Source of the DNA: Pseudomonadota bacterium
GTDB taxonomy: Bacteria; Chloroflexota; UBA6077; JAJPHF01
Assembly: GCA_021325365.1 (NCBI GenBank)
Contig: JAJPHF010000113.1
Span: 1-64,000 of the forward strand
Length of the DNA: 64,000 nt
Direction: 5' to 3'
A program made the translations under genes and the position numbers. Shown piece after piece: positions 27,576 to 36,403 of the stretch. Below the pieces are notes generated by a model. The model was given only the letters and a program-made list of their open reading frames with translations, was not told the DNA's origin and ran no database searches. Numbering within the stretch: the stretch's first letter is position 1; the number at the start of each line of letters is the position of its first letter.

Positions 27576-28565
27576 ATGCAGCCAGTACCCTCGCGGGTCG
27601 TCAAGTCGTACAACGTGCGCTTTCAGCTCCAGACGCTGATCGGCCCCAACCCGCCGGGCCTCACGGACGCGGTCGACCTCCATGCCCACGCCCAGACCGG
27701 CACGGAGAACCCGCTGTCGATGGCGAAGAACGCCTCGCGGGCCGGCATGGGCACGCTGGTGTTCAAGAACCTGCCACAGGACCGGCCCCCGGCAGAAACG
27801 CGCCGGCAGGTCGAGGAAGAACTGAAGCGCTGGTGCGAGGCCGAGGGCATCGCGCCCGTGCAGTGCCTGCACGGCGCCCAGACCGACCCGATGCACGGCG
27901 GCCTGGAGTTCGAGCAAGTGCGCCGCGCGGTGGACGCCGGCGCGAGCGTGATCTGGTTCCCGGTCATCAGCAGCGCGCACAACATCTACCGCGTCGGCTG
28001 CCCCAACCGATTCGTGAAGGGCGACTACACTGAGCCCGTCGTCGGCCCCCTGCCGTGGGACGAGGCGCTGCGGGCCGGCCAGTACCTGCTCGACGAGGAC
28101 GGCGGCACGCTGAAGCCGGTTGTGCGCGAGATCCTACGGCTCGCGGCGGACCGGGGGGTCGCCGTGTCGTTCGCGCACAGCTCGAAGCCGGAGATGGAAG
28201 CGCTGGCCGAGGAGTGCGGCCGCCTCGGCTACCGTCAGGCGTTCATCGACCACCCCTACGGTCCCCAGGTGGGCCTCGAGTTCGAGGACTTGAAGCCGTT
28301 CGCCGACGCCGGTATTTGGTTCAACTTCACCTACGACGAGATCTCGCCGCTGCTCGGCGTGGACCCGCAGGACATGATGAGCACCGTGCAGGCCATCGGC
28401 CCCGAGCACTTCACGTTCTCCAGCGACGGCGGCAACCCGCTGCTGCCGGGGGCGGTGGAGGCGCTGGACACGCTCGTGCGGTACGGCCGGGCCTATGGTC
28501 TCAGCGACGCCGAGCTGCGCATGATCACGGTGGACAACCCACGCCGAGTGCTAGGGCTCGTCTAG
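27576..28565 (+). CDS. DUF6282 amidohydrolase-like protein
   Basis: A 329-residue TIM-barrel-type protein. Metal-binding motifs typical of amidohydrolases are seen in order: DAVDLHAHAQTGTENPLSM (HxH), HGAQTDPMHGG, VAVSFAHSSKPEMEA (a conserved His), QAFIDHPYG and FSSDGGNPLLPGAVEAL (late Asp). This set is characteristic of DUF6282, of unknown substrate. The ATG has AAGGAG at 9 bases; a GTG at 27552 overlapping the esterase stop is an alternative. It is cotranscribed with the esterase. Its end faces the glycoside hydrolase gene, with a hairpin between. Confidence 0.75.
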   Translation: MQPVPSRVVKSYNVRFQLQTLIGPNPPGLTDAVDLHAHAQTGTENPLSMAKNASRAGMGTLVFKNLPQDRPPAETRRQVEEELKRWCEAEGIAPVQCLHGAQTDPMHGGLEFEQVRRAVDAGASVIWFPVISSAHNIYRVGCPNRFVKGDYTEPVVGPLPWDEALRAGQYLLDEDGGTLKPVVREILRLAADRGVAVSFAHSSKPEMEALAEECGRLGYRQAFIDHPYGPQVGLEFEDLKPFADAGIWFNFTYDEISPLLGVDPQDMMSTVQAIGPEHFTFSSDGGNPLLPGAVEALDTLVRYGRAYGLSDAELRMITVDNPRRVLGLV

Positions 28566-28602
28566 CCCAACCGCGCAGGCTTTTCCGACGCGCAAGCCAA
28601 TA

Positions 28603-28642
28603 GGCGGCCCGCGCGAGCCTGGAACCCTCGCGCCGGGCCGCC
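28603..28642. terminator. Bidirectional hairpin between convergent genes
   Basis: The left arm 28603-28617 pairs with 28627-28642 with one bulged base and a 9-base loop. It lies between the DUF6282 stop and the convergent glycoside hydrolase stop. There is no long T-run on either side; TTTT occurs upstream at 28581-28584. Confidence 0.5.
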
Positions 28643-28647
28643 CGCGG

Positions 28648-30780
28648 TTATCGCCCTAGCTCGCCGTTCAGGTGGGCTTGCAGCAGGCGCTGATATGACG
28701 GGCGCTCGGTGCCGTCCGGGTCGAGGATGGCCCACCAGTACTCTTCCTGCTGCGAGGTCCAGCGGGGGTCGGGCATCGTCCACAAGGCCATCACACCGAT
28801 CCACGGCGCCCACCGCTCCTTGGCCAGCTTGTAGGCGCGCACAAGGTAGTCGCCCTTCTGCTCCTCGGTCACGCGGTACCAGGCGTAGGAGGGGTTGATC
28901 GGATCGGTCGTCCAGCCGAACTCCATCATCCAGATCTGCTTGTCGCCGTCGCCATACTCGGCCATGATGTCGTGAAGCTGCTCGGCACGCCGGAAGTAGA
29001 ACGACGGGTGCGGATAGCGGTCGACCGACATCGGCACGGTTTCGGGCGCCGAGCCGTAGCCCGCGCCGTGGACGCCCAGCGCGTCGAACCAGGACGCGGC
29101 CCCCGCCTGGTACAGCCAGTTCAGGTACACGTCGTCGGGGCGAGCCGTATCGTCGTTCCAGCCGGTTGGGCTGAGCGACCCGCTGATCACCATCACGTTG
29201 GGGTCGGCGCGCTTGGCCGCCTCGTAGGCGCCGCGCAGCAGGCGCGTGTAGTCCGCGGCCTGCTGCCGGTTCACCGGCTGGTTGCCCCATTCCTTGTGGA
29301 GGTTCGGCTCGTTCCACACCTCGATCGCGTGTAGCCGCCCGGTCGTGGAGCCGGTGCGGTAGCGATTGACCAGCGCGTAGATAAAGTCGGCGTAGTCGGA
29401 GTAGTTCAGCGGCGGACCGTGCGGGTTGGCGTCCGGACGCGCCCAGGGCGGGGAGACGTCCACCCGCGCGATCACCTTCAGACCGGCGTTGTTTGACGCC
29501 TGAATCACGCGGTCCGTCTCCGTCCAGTGGAACTCGCCTTTGGTCGGCTCCACCTCCGCCCAGGGGATGCGCGTCTTCTGCCAGCCGACGCCGATGGCCG
29601 TTGCCTTCCGGAGCTGCGCGGCGGTCACGGCCGGCGCATCCCAGATGAACATGTTGACGCCGTACTCGGGGCTCTCGGCGCGGTACGGAATGTTCGGGCG
29701 GGGACCGGTCGGAATCGCCGGAGCCTGTAGGCGGGCCGCGAACACGTCCTCGTTCGTCACGGGCGTGCCGGCCGGCTGCCACTGTAGCTCGCTGTTACGG
29801 TAGTCCGTCCAGGTAACCGTCCCGCCGCCCAGCGACGCCCACACCTCGGGCGCCCCAGCGGGCAGGGGTGCCAGCGAGGTCGTGGCACCGGTGGTGAAGT
29901 TGTAGAGCAGGAGCGCGTCGCCGGCGGCGCTCTGCAGCACCAGCGTATCCCCGTCGAGCGCCAGCGGCAGCCGCCCCGACACCGGTGCCTGCGCGGTGCG
30001 CGTGGCCAGGTCGTACACGGCGATGCTCGGCACACCGCCGGTGCTGTCCAGCCACACGACGCGCCCGCCGCTAATTAGCGGGCGCGTGTAAGGCCCGGCG
30101 TCTGGCGTGAGCGCCCAGGCGTCGCCACCCGTCAGGTCGCGGGCGTAGATCCGCGACCCGGACGAGTCATCCTCCTGCCACACCACGACGCGTCCGGACA
30201 CGGCGGGCTGTCCCTCGTGGCCCTGCTGCACGGCGACGGGGATCTCCTGCCGCGTGCTCAGATCATAGGCATAGATGTCGCCGCGGGCGGGGTCGTCGCG
30301 GTAGTCGGTCCACACTACGAGGGGCCAGTCAATGCGCGCGTCGACCTGCGCGCCCTGGACCGGCGCGACAATCATGCTGCGACGCGTCTTCAAGTCGTAG
30401 ACGTAGACGTGGGGGTCGGCCCAGGGTGTCGTCGGCGTCTCGCCGCGGCGGTCCGACCAGACGACCGTGTCTCGGCTGATCGCCGGGGCGCCGGACGGCT
30501 CCGCGCCCTCTGGCGACAGCGGGATCTCCTCACCGGTGCGGAGGTCGTTGCCGCGGATGACCGGCAGGCGCGCCATCTCGTCGAACCACACCACCCAGTC
30601 GCCGTAGGCGGCCGGTCGGTGCTGATTGCCCGGCGCAATGGCCACGGGGAACGGCAGCAGCGCCGAGGGGTCCTGTGCGACGACGACCGCCCGCGGGGAC
30701 GTCCCGCCGACGAGCAGCAGCACCAGGGCGCAGCCGAGCGCCAGCCGGCCGATGGTCCCGCGCGAACAGCGGACGATCAT
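28648..30780 (-). CDS. Secreted beta-propeller plus glycoside hydrolase (GH5/GH39-like)
   Basis: A 710-residue exported protein. Signal peptide (residues 1-36) has a hydrophobic run ALGCALVLLLVGG. Residues about 45-350 are TolB/propeller-like blades repeating VVWxDxR (VVWSDRRGE, VVWTDYRDD, VVWQEDDSS, TVTWTDYRN). Residues about 375-705 form a TIM-barrel hydrolase with acid/base EVWNEPNLH and nucleophile IWMMEFGWTTD, plus WARPDANPHG. It should act on a polysaccharide outside the cell. Propeller plus GH-A hydrolase in one chain is uncommon. It is divergent from another GH gene; an extended -10 TGCTAGAAT lies at 30941-30949 on the minus strand. Confidence 0.82.
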   Translation of the reverse strand: MIVRCSRGTIGRLALGCALVLLLVGGTSPRAVVVAQDPSALLPFPVAIAPGNQHRPAAYGDWVVWFDEMARLPVIRGNDLRTGEEIPLSPEGAEPSGAPAISRDTVVWSDRRGETPTTPWADPHVYVYDLKTRRSMIVAPVQGAQVDARIDWPLVVWTDYRDDPARGDIYAYDLSTRQEIPVAVQQGHEGQPAVSGRVVVWQEDDSSGSRIYARDLTGGDAWALTPDAGPYTRPLISGGRVVWLDSTGGVPSIAVYDLATRTAQAPVSGRLPLALDGDTLVLQSAAGDALLLYNFTTGATTSLAPLPAGAPEVWASLGGGTVTWTDYRNSELQWQPAGTPVTNEDVFAARLQAPAIPTGPRPNIPYRAESPEYGVNMFIWDAPAVTAAQLRKATAIGVGWQKTRIPWAEVEPTKGEFHWTETDRVIQASNNAGLKVIARVDVSPPWARPDANPHGPPLNYSDYADFIYALVNRYRTGSTTGRLHAIEVWNEPNLHKEWGNQPVNRQQAADYTRLLRGAYEAAKRADPNVMVISGSLSPTGWNDDTARPDDVYLNWLYQAGAASWFDALGVHGAGYGSAPETVPMSVDRYPHPSFYFRRAEQLHDIMAEYGDGDKQIWMMEFGWTTDPINPSYAWYRVTEEQKGDYLVRAYKLAKERWAPWIGVMALWTMPDPRWTSQQEEYWWAILDPDGTERPSYQRLLQAHLNGELGR

Positions 30781-31110
30781 GCTACCTGCCTGTCTCGGCC
30801 GCGCGCGCCGGCAGCCGACGGAGGAGATTCGCGGCAGCTCTGCGGCCGCGAGCGCGGCACGCTCCGTGCGCGGCCCGGGACCGGCCTGGCCGCGCGGCGC
30901 ACCGCGGGGACGCGGCTACCGGGGTATCGGCGGCCGGGCTATTCTAGCAGACGGCCGGCCGGCCGCCGGAGATTTCCGCGCAGCAATTCCTTTGGCCTAC
31001 CGCTCCGGCCGTTGCTAAGATGATTCGGGATGTCGAACCAGGCGGCGCGGGCGCTCAGCGCGGCTAGGACCGCGCGGGCGCCCCCGCCGCCTCTGCATGA
31101 AGGGGTAGGC
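30781..31110. promoter_or_regulatory. Divergent control region between two glycoside hydrolase genes
   Basis: About 330 bases with no gene. On the minus strand an extended -10 (TGC TAGAAT) is at 30941-30949, about 160 bases before the propeller-GH start. On the plus strand TAAGAT at 31018-31023 may be a -10 for the other gene. A GGCC-rich palindrome (about 30952-30965) lies between them and could hold regulator sites. Confidence 0.35.
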
Positions 31111-33012
31111 ATGGACTGGGGACGGCTGAAGACGATCGCGGCGCTACTGACGCTGGGCGGCCTCCTGCTGGGCGGCGTGCCTGTCGGCGCGCAGACCGGC
31201 CCCGCCACGCCCACGCCGACTCGGCCGCCCGCGTCGCCCACCGCCACGCCGCTACCCCCCACCCCCGTGTCGACGCTGCCGCCCGTGGCGAACAGCGATC
31301 CGCGCTTTGGCGCCGTGCAGGCGATCTTCGGGCCGCAGGCAGCCGCGGCCGCGGGCGTCAAATGGGAGCGGCTCATCTTCCCCTGGAACGAGATCCAGCC
31401 GGACGGGCCCAGCGATTTCAATCAAGGCTGGTTCACCGAGGACCAGATCAATGGGGAGATCGCGCGGGGCATCCAGGTCGTGGGTATCACCGTCTACACC
31501 CCCACCTGGGCGGCACGCGACCCGCAGCAAGAGGCGCGCAGCGTGCCCCGCAACCTGAACCTGTCGATCGACGATCCGCAGAACTATTGGGCGGCTTACG
31601 TCAAGCGTCTCGTGGCGAAGTACCGGGGGCGTATCGATACCTGGATCATCCTGAACGAGCCGGACGTGTACAAGGACCCGGATGACTTCCGGACCTTCGC
31701 CGGCACGCCGGCCGACTACGCGCAGGTCCTGAAGGTCGCCTACCTGGCCGCCAAGTCGGTGAACCCCAATGCCACGATCGTCATGGCCGGCTTTACCTAC
31801 TGGTGGGACCACGAGAACCGCCGGCCGCTCTATATCCAGCGCGTGCTCGACGCGCTCGGCGGCGACCCGACGGCCCCGGCCAACAACTGGTACTTCGACG
31901 CCATCGACGCCCATACGTACGCCAACCCGTTGAACGGGTACAACATTCCCGTGGCATTCCGGCGCGCCATGCAAGAGAAGGGGCTGAACAAGCCGATCTG
32001 GATCACCGAGAGCAACGTCCTCGTGAAGGACGATTCCAAGACGCCGACCAACGACCCCAGCTTTCGGGCCACTATGGACGAGCAAGCCTCGTATACCATC
32101 GAAAACATGGCCCTGGCCATCGCCGCCGGCGTGCAGCGCTACAGCGTGTACAAAATGACCGACGAGGCGCCGGAGGTCGGCGATCAGTACTGGGGGTTGG
32201 TGCGCGACGACGGCTCGACGCGGCCGTCGTACGTCGCCTTTCAGACCGGGGTGAAGTACTTCCAGGGCGTGCGCAGCGCGTTTTACTACTGGTGGGGCGC
32301 GAACATGCCGCCCAGTGAGCAAGAGCTGACCAACGAGCTGACGTCCAACGCGAATCGCTTCCAATGGCCGTGGCCCGGCGCGGTGAACGTCGTCGTCATG
32401 GACAAGTCACCGCAGCGCATCACGGTGATCTGGAATGTATCGCCGCAAGCGGGCACGGTTACGCTGCCGGCGTACAGCCGCGCCGCCACGATCGTGGACA
32501 AGTACGGCCGCGAGCAGCCACTGGCCGCCACTAACGGCTACTATCAGCTGAATCTAGAGCCGTCGCGGAACAACTCGGACCCCCGCGACCGGACCCTGTA
32601 TCTGGTGGGCGGCAGCCCATCGATCATCGTAGAGGACATGACGCAAGCGGTCACGCCCGCGCCCACGCTGACGCTCACGCCGACGCCGACGCCGAGCCCG
32701 ACGGCCACGCCGTCGCCCACGCGCACCCTGCTGCCGGGCGAGACGCCCCCGCCGACGCCGCCCGTCACCCCGACCATCGTGCGCACGCCGACGGCGACGG
32801 CCACCTTCGCGCCGACTAACACGCCGCTGCCGACCGCCACGCTCGCGCCGTTCCCGCCCACGCCGACAGCGACGCTGGCCGCGCGCGGCGTGCCGCTACC
32901 GCCGCCCATCCCGACCGTCAGCGGCAGCCACGGCCTCCCGCCGGACGTCGAGGAGAGCCCGCCGCCGACCGAGCCGGCGGGCGATGAGCCGTCCGAGCCA
33001 ACGCCACAGTAG
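31111..33012 (+). CDS. Secreted glycoside hydrolase with long T/P-rich tail
   Basis: A 633-residue exported protein. Signal peptide (LKTIAALLTLGGLLLGGVPV) is followed by a 30-residue TPTPTRPPASPTATP linker. Residues about 60-390 are a (beta/alpha)8 clan GH-A-like hydrolase with acid/base IILNEPDVYK and nucleophile PIWITESNVLV. Residues about 400-510 form a small beta domain, and the last 120 residues are a Thr/Pro/Ser spacer ending in acidic residues, with no known anchor domain. A family call (GH5/39/42) is not secure. The ATG at 31111 sits directly before the signal peptide; the upstream open frame has no signal character. Confidence 0.78.
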   Translation: MDWGRLKTIAALLTLGGLLLGGVPVGAQTGPATPTPTRPPASPTATPLPPTPVSTLPPVANSDPRFGAVQAIFGPQAAAAAGVKWERLIFPWNEIQPDGPSDFNQGWFTEDQINGEIARGIQVVGITVYTPTWAARDPQQEARSVPRNLNLSIDDPQNYWAAYVKRLVAKYRGRIDTWIILNEPDVYKDPDDFRTFAGTPADYAQVLKVAYLAAKSVNPNATIVMAGFTYWWDHENRRPLYIQRVLDALGGDPTAPANNWYFDAIDAHTYANPLNGYNIPVAFRRAMQEKGLNKPIWITESNVLVKDDSKTPTNDPSFRATMDEQASYTIENMALAIAAGVQRYSVYKMTDEAPEVGDQYWGLVRDDGSTRPSYVAFQTGVKYFQGVRSAFYYWWGANMPPSEQELTNELTSNANRFQWPWPGAVNVVVMDKSPQRITVIWNVSPQAGTVTLPAYSRAATIVDKYGREQPLAATNGYYQLNLEPSRNNSDPRDRTLYLVGGSPSIIVEDMTQAVTPAPTLTLTPTPTPSPTATPSPTRTLLPGETPPPTPPVTPTIVRTPTATATFAPTNTPLPTATLAPFPPTPTATLAARGVPLPPPIPTVSGSHGLPPDVEESPPPTEPAGDEPSEPTPQ

Positions 33013-33039
33013 CGGCTAACGCCGCAGCCCGCGAACCGC

Positions 33040-33777
33040 TTAGGGCTGGAACAGGAACGCCACGCGCACCTGCACGCTGACCCGCAGCTCGCCGCTCTCG
33101 ACCGGCGGGGGCGGCGCGGGCGCCGGGGCCGCGGCGCCCGAGAAGGCGACGGCCGCGCGCGGCTGCGGCGTCGTAGCGGTGTTCTCCGTCACGCTCTGCA
33201 CGCCGACGATCCGCAGCCCCAGGGATCCGGCCAGAGCCTCCGCCCGCGAGCGCGCGACGTTCGCCGCGTCCGCCAGCGCTTGCTCGTGCAGCGCCGCGGT
33301 ATCGCGTATGCCAAAGTGAAGGCCGCCCACGCGATTCGCGCCGGCGGCCAGCGCGGCGTCGAGCAAGTCGCCGGCCTGGTTGACGTCGTTCACGGTAATA
33401 GTCACGCTGTTCGTCGCCTGATAGCCGGTGATCTGCTGCTCGCGGTCGAGCTGCGGCGACACGCTCAGCCCGCTGGTCTGCAGGTCGCGCGAGCTAAGCC
33501 CCCGCGCGCGCATCGCGTCCAGCACGGCCGTCAGTCGCCGGCTGTTCTCGGCCACCGCGGCGGCGGCCGTCGCGTCCTGGATCTGCACGCCGACCGTCAC
33601 GTAGGCCACGTCGGGCGGGGCGCTCGCCTCGCCCTCACCGGTCACCGTGATCGTAGACTGGTTCGAGGCGTCCGTCTGCGCCGCCGCGGTCGTTACGAAT
33701 GCTCCGCTCAGCACGCAGACGGCCAGCACGGGGAGCAGCGCCGCCATCCGTCGGCTGGTCGGCAGTCCTAGTCTCAC
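33040..33777 (-). CDS. SIMPL (DUF541) periplasmic-type protein
   Basis: A 245-residue exported protein. GTG with AGGAGG at 6 bases opens a signal peptide (MAALLPVLAVCVLSGAFVTT, cleavage after AAAQ). The SIMPL fold follows with the characteristic start ITVTGEGEASAPPDVAYVTV, LDAMRARGLSSRDLQTSGLSV, QITGYQATNSVTITV and DAANVARSRAEALAGSLG. DUF541 proteins (oxidative-stress defence, BP26-type) may form oligomeric rings; the biochemical role is unsettled. It converges with the GH gene and is divergent from the HExxH protein. Confidence 0.85.
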   Translation of the reverse strand: MRLGLPTSRRMAALLPVLAVCVLSGAFVTTAAAQTDASNQSTITVTGEGEASAPPDVAYVTVGVQIQDATAAAAVAENSRRLTAVLDAMRARGLSSRDLQTSGLSVSPQLDREQQITGYQATNSVTITVNDVNQAGDLLDAALAAGANRVGGLHFGIRDTAALHEQALADAANVARSRAEALAGSLGLRIVGVQSVTENTATTPQPRAAVAFSGAAAPAPAPPPPVESGELRVSVQVRVAFLFQP

Positions 33778-33862
33778 GAGCAACCTCCTACCTGGCTCGG
33801 CCGATCTGCCGCTCGTGACAGCGGCCGGCATCCCTATTTCGTCGAGCGCCCGCGCACCCGGC

Positions 33863-33871
33863 TGGTATTAT
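33863..33871 (+). promoter_or_regulatory. Extended -10 promoter of the HExxH protein gene
   Basis: TGG TATTAT is an extended -10 with no clear -35, about 35 bases before the GTG at 33906. Confidence 0.35.
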
Positions 33872-33905
33872 AGGGACAGTTCACGGAGCCGAGGCCCGTA
33901 TCGCC

Positions 33906-35195
33906 GTGACCACACCGCTCGCCTCCTCCCGACCGGCCGTCGGTTCGCCCGCGGCCTCCGTGGCGCGGCGGCAGTCCTGGCGACGGCGCAGCAAGCCAGC
34001 GCGCGTCGTCCGTGCTCTGTGCCTGTGCGCGCTGCTGGTGCCGGCGCTGGTCAGCTTTCGTCCGTACGCGGTCGAAGATCGCATCCGTGCCGCCGCGCGT
34101 CCCTACGACTTCGACCTGATCGCCTGGGAGGCGGGGCAGCTGCACGACGACCTGCCCTCGCTGATCGGGCGCCTGCGCGAGCCGCCACCCGCCGACGCTC
34201 CCGTGACGTCGACGGACGACGCCGCCACCGTGGATCAGTTCTTCGCGGCGGTCGCGCGGTGGCGTACGGCGCGGGCGACCGGCGGCTCCGCCGAGAGCGT
34301 GGCCGCGGCTCGAGCGGCGTGGGAGAGCCAGCGCGACGCGGCGGGAGCAGCCATCGAGCGGGCGCTGAGCGCGCTGGCGAGTCAGGAGGGGCTCACCGCC
34401 GACACTCCGCTGGGTACCTGGCTGCTGCCGCCGGTCAGCTTTCAGCTGACCGAGCCGCCGCGCGTGCTGGTCGTCTCGCCCCGCGACCGGATCGAGGTCG
34501 CGCAGTCGGTGCTGCTCCGGCCCGACGTCTCGTTGTCCGCGGCCGAGGAGCTGGAGCAGCACGTGGACAGTCTGGGGATGTCAGGGCTGGTCGTCACGAT
34601 CGGCGGCATCGCCACCTATCCGGCCATCGTGCCGCTCCAAGCCAGCCCCCTGGAGACGCTGACGGCAGTGTCGCACGAGTGGCTGCACGGCTACCTCTTC
34701 TTCCGGCCGCTCGGTCGCGCGTACTTCACGAGCTACGACGCGCGGATGGTCAACGAGACGGTCGCCGAGCTAGGCGGCCGCGAGCTGGGCAAGCTGCTGG
34801 CGGAGGCCTTTGGCCTCCCCGCCGATACGCCCGCCCCCACCGCGGATACGGGCGATACGGGGGGCTTCGATTTTCGGCGGCAGATGCGCGACACGCGCCA
34901 GCAGCTCGACGCGCTGCTGGCGAGCGGCCAGATCGCGGAGGCCGAGGAGTATCTCGCGCGGCGGCAGCAGGACTTCGTGGCGGCGGGCTATCCGATTCGG
35001 AAGCTGAACCAAGCGTACTTCGCCTTCCACGGCAGCTATGGGGACAGCCCTGCCTCGGTGAGCCCGCTGGACGGTCAGATACAGACGCTGCGGGACGCAA
35101 GCCCCGACTTGGGCGCCTTCCTGCGCCGCGTCGCCCAGATGACCTCGTCCGCCGAGGTCGCGGCCGCCGCGGAGGAGACGCCGCCTGGCTCGTGA
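33906..35195 (+). CDS. Membrane-anchored protein with HExxH zinc-protease motif
   Basis: A 429-residue protein with a basic N-terminus, one membrane/signal helix (RVVRALCLCALLVPALVSF), then a mostly helical domain. SHEWLHGYLFF carries HExxH (His257, Glu258, His261), and NETVAELGG supplies Glu284 or Glu288 as a third ligand 23-27 residues later, as in gluzincins. Preceding strands IAQ-like VVTIGGIATYPAIVPL fit an edge strand. It would be an extracytoplasmic metallopeptidase. I know no characterised family, so the motif is the only functional evidence. Confidence 0.6.
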   Translation: MTTPLASSRPAVGSPAASVARRQSWRRRSKPARVVRALCLCALLVPALVSFRPYAVEDRIRAAARPYDFDLIAWEAGQLHDDLPSLIGRLREPPPADAPVTSTDDAATVDQFFAAVARWRTARATGGSAESVAAARAAWESQRDAAGAAIERALSALASQEGLTADTPLGTWLLPPVSFQLTEPPRVLVVSPRDRIEVAQSVLLRPDVSLSAAEELEQHVDSLGMSGLVVTIGGIATYPAIVPLQASPLETLTAVSHEWLHGYLFFRPLGRAYFTSYDARMVNETVAELGGRELGKLLAEAFGLPADTPAPTADTGDTGGFDFRRQMRDTRQQLDALLASGQIAEAEEYLARRQQDFVAAGYPIRKLNQAYFAFHGSYGDSPASVSPLDGQIQTLRDASPDLGAFLRRVAQMTSSAEVAAAAEETPPGS

Positions 35196-35399
35196 GCCCC
35201 CACCCGGCCCGGCGCGGGGGCACTCGGCGGGGCATTGGGCCGGACACGGCAGGGCTGTCCGGCAGCAGTCGTGGCGCTGGGTTCCCGGCGCGGACCGACG
35301 TTGACGCCGGCCGGTTTGCGCCGCTATACCTCGCCAGGTCGCGGGCCAGGGATGAGCACGCCCGTCCACATCCCCGGCGAGCCGAAGAGGAGGTGTCCT

Positions 35400-35732
35400 G
35401 TGGCACGAACCACGAATGAGCAGCGCGATTACCTCATCAACCAGTATCCCAAGGTTTGGGACGGCTTCCAGGCGGCTCGGAGCGCTATCCGCGAGGCCGG
35501 CCCGCTCGACGTGAAGACGCAGGAGCTGATCAACACAGCGGTGTACGCCACCGTCGGTGCCGAGGGCGGCACGCGCACCCATAGCGCTCGGGCGTACCAA
35601 GCCGGCGCAACCCCGGCCGAGATCCGCCAGGCGGTCCTCCTCTGTCTGGGCGTAGGGCTCGGCTTCTCGCCCGTGTACCGGGCGCTGGAGTGGGTGCGCC
35701 AGGAGCTGGAGCAGCTGGGCGCCGAGGAATAA
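35400..35732 (+). CDS. Carboxymuconolactone decarboxylase family protein without cysteines
   Basis: A 110-residue helical CMD/AhpD-fold protein: FQAARSAIREAGPLDVKTQE, VYATVGAEGGTRTHSARAYQ, GATPAEIRQAVLLCLGVG. The redox CxxC is replaced (GAEGG), with only one Cys elsewhere, so it is not an AhpD-type reductase. GTG at 35400 with GAGGAGG about 6 bases ahead is chosen over the far-upstream open frame. The next gene follows after 24 bases, so they form a pair. Confidence 0.8.
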   Translation: MARTTNEQRDYLINQYPKVWDGFQAARSAIREAGPLDVKTQELINTAVYATVGAEGGTRTHSARAYQAGATPAEIRQAVLLCLGVGLGFSPVYRALEWVRQELEQLGAEE

Positions 35733-35756
35733 GCCGCGCCAGAAGGGAGGGGGGGC

Positions 35757-36236
35757 ATGTCTCGCTCGCTGGGCGACCGGCTGCCGGCGGCAGTGGTCGC
35801 GCTCCTCGACGGCGCGGCCCTGCGCGACAAAGCCCACCAAGTCTTCCTGCTCGTCACGCCGGACGCGGACGGCTACCCGCGTCCGGCCATGCTTTCGGTC
35901 GGCGAAGTGCTGGCGCGCGGCCCGAGGGAATTGCGGCTGGCGCTGTACAGCAGCAGCACCGCCTCGGCCAATTTGCGCCGTGCCGGAAAGCTGACGCTAG
36001 CTCTCGCCAACGACGGTTTCGGCTACTACGTCAAGGCCGCGGCGCGCGAGCTGGCGGTCATGGACCCCGAGCTAGCCGGCCTGGCAACGTTCGACGCCAC
36101 TGTCGAAGAGGTCCTCGAGGACGGCGAGGCCATCGCCGTCGTGACGAGCGGGTTCACCATGCGGCTCGCGGGCGATCCGGCGCGGACGATCGCTATGTGG
36201 GAGTCGACGATCGATCGTTTGCGGGCGATGCCCTAA
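35757..36236 (+). CDS. Pyridoxamine 5'-phosphate oxidase-like flavin-barrel protein
   Basis: A 159-residue protein with the split-barrel pattern of PNPOx-like FMN/F420-binding proteins: VFLLVTPDADGYPRPAMLSV, then ELRLALYSSSTASANLRRAG and KLTLALANDGFGYYVKAAAR. It likely binds FMN or F420 and reduces a small molecule or acts as a binding protein. AGGGAGGGGGG lies close to the ATG. It is cotranscribed with the CMD-family gene. Confidence 0.7.
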   Translation: MSRSLGDRLPAAVVALLDGAALRDKAHQVFLLVTPDADGYPRPAMLSVGEVLARGPRELRLALYSSSTASANLRRAGKLTLALANDGFGYYVKAAARELAVMDPELAGLATFDATVEEVLEDGEAIAVVTSGFTMRLAGDPARTIAMWESTIDRLRAMP

Positions 36237-36403
36237 CCGCGCTGGGATCCGCGCCCAGCGCTTGAGCTGCCTACCACGCAGACCGCCGAACGCTTATACT
36301 GGGAAAGGCCGACGGCGACCTGCCGACAACGCGCCGCCTGCGGCCGCCCCCGCGCTGTGTAGTGTGGCAGCTCAACTTCCTCTGTGAACATGATGGAGCA
36401 CGT

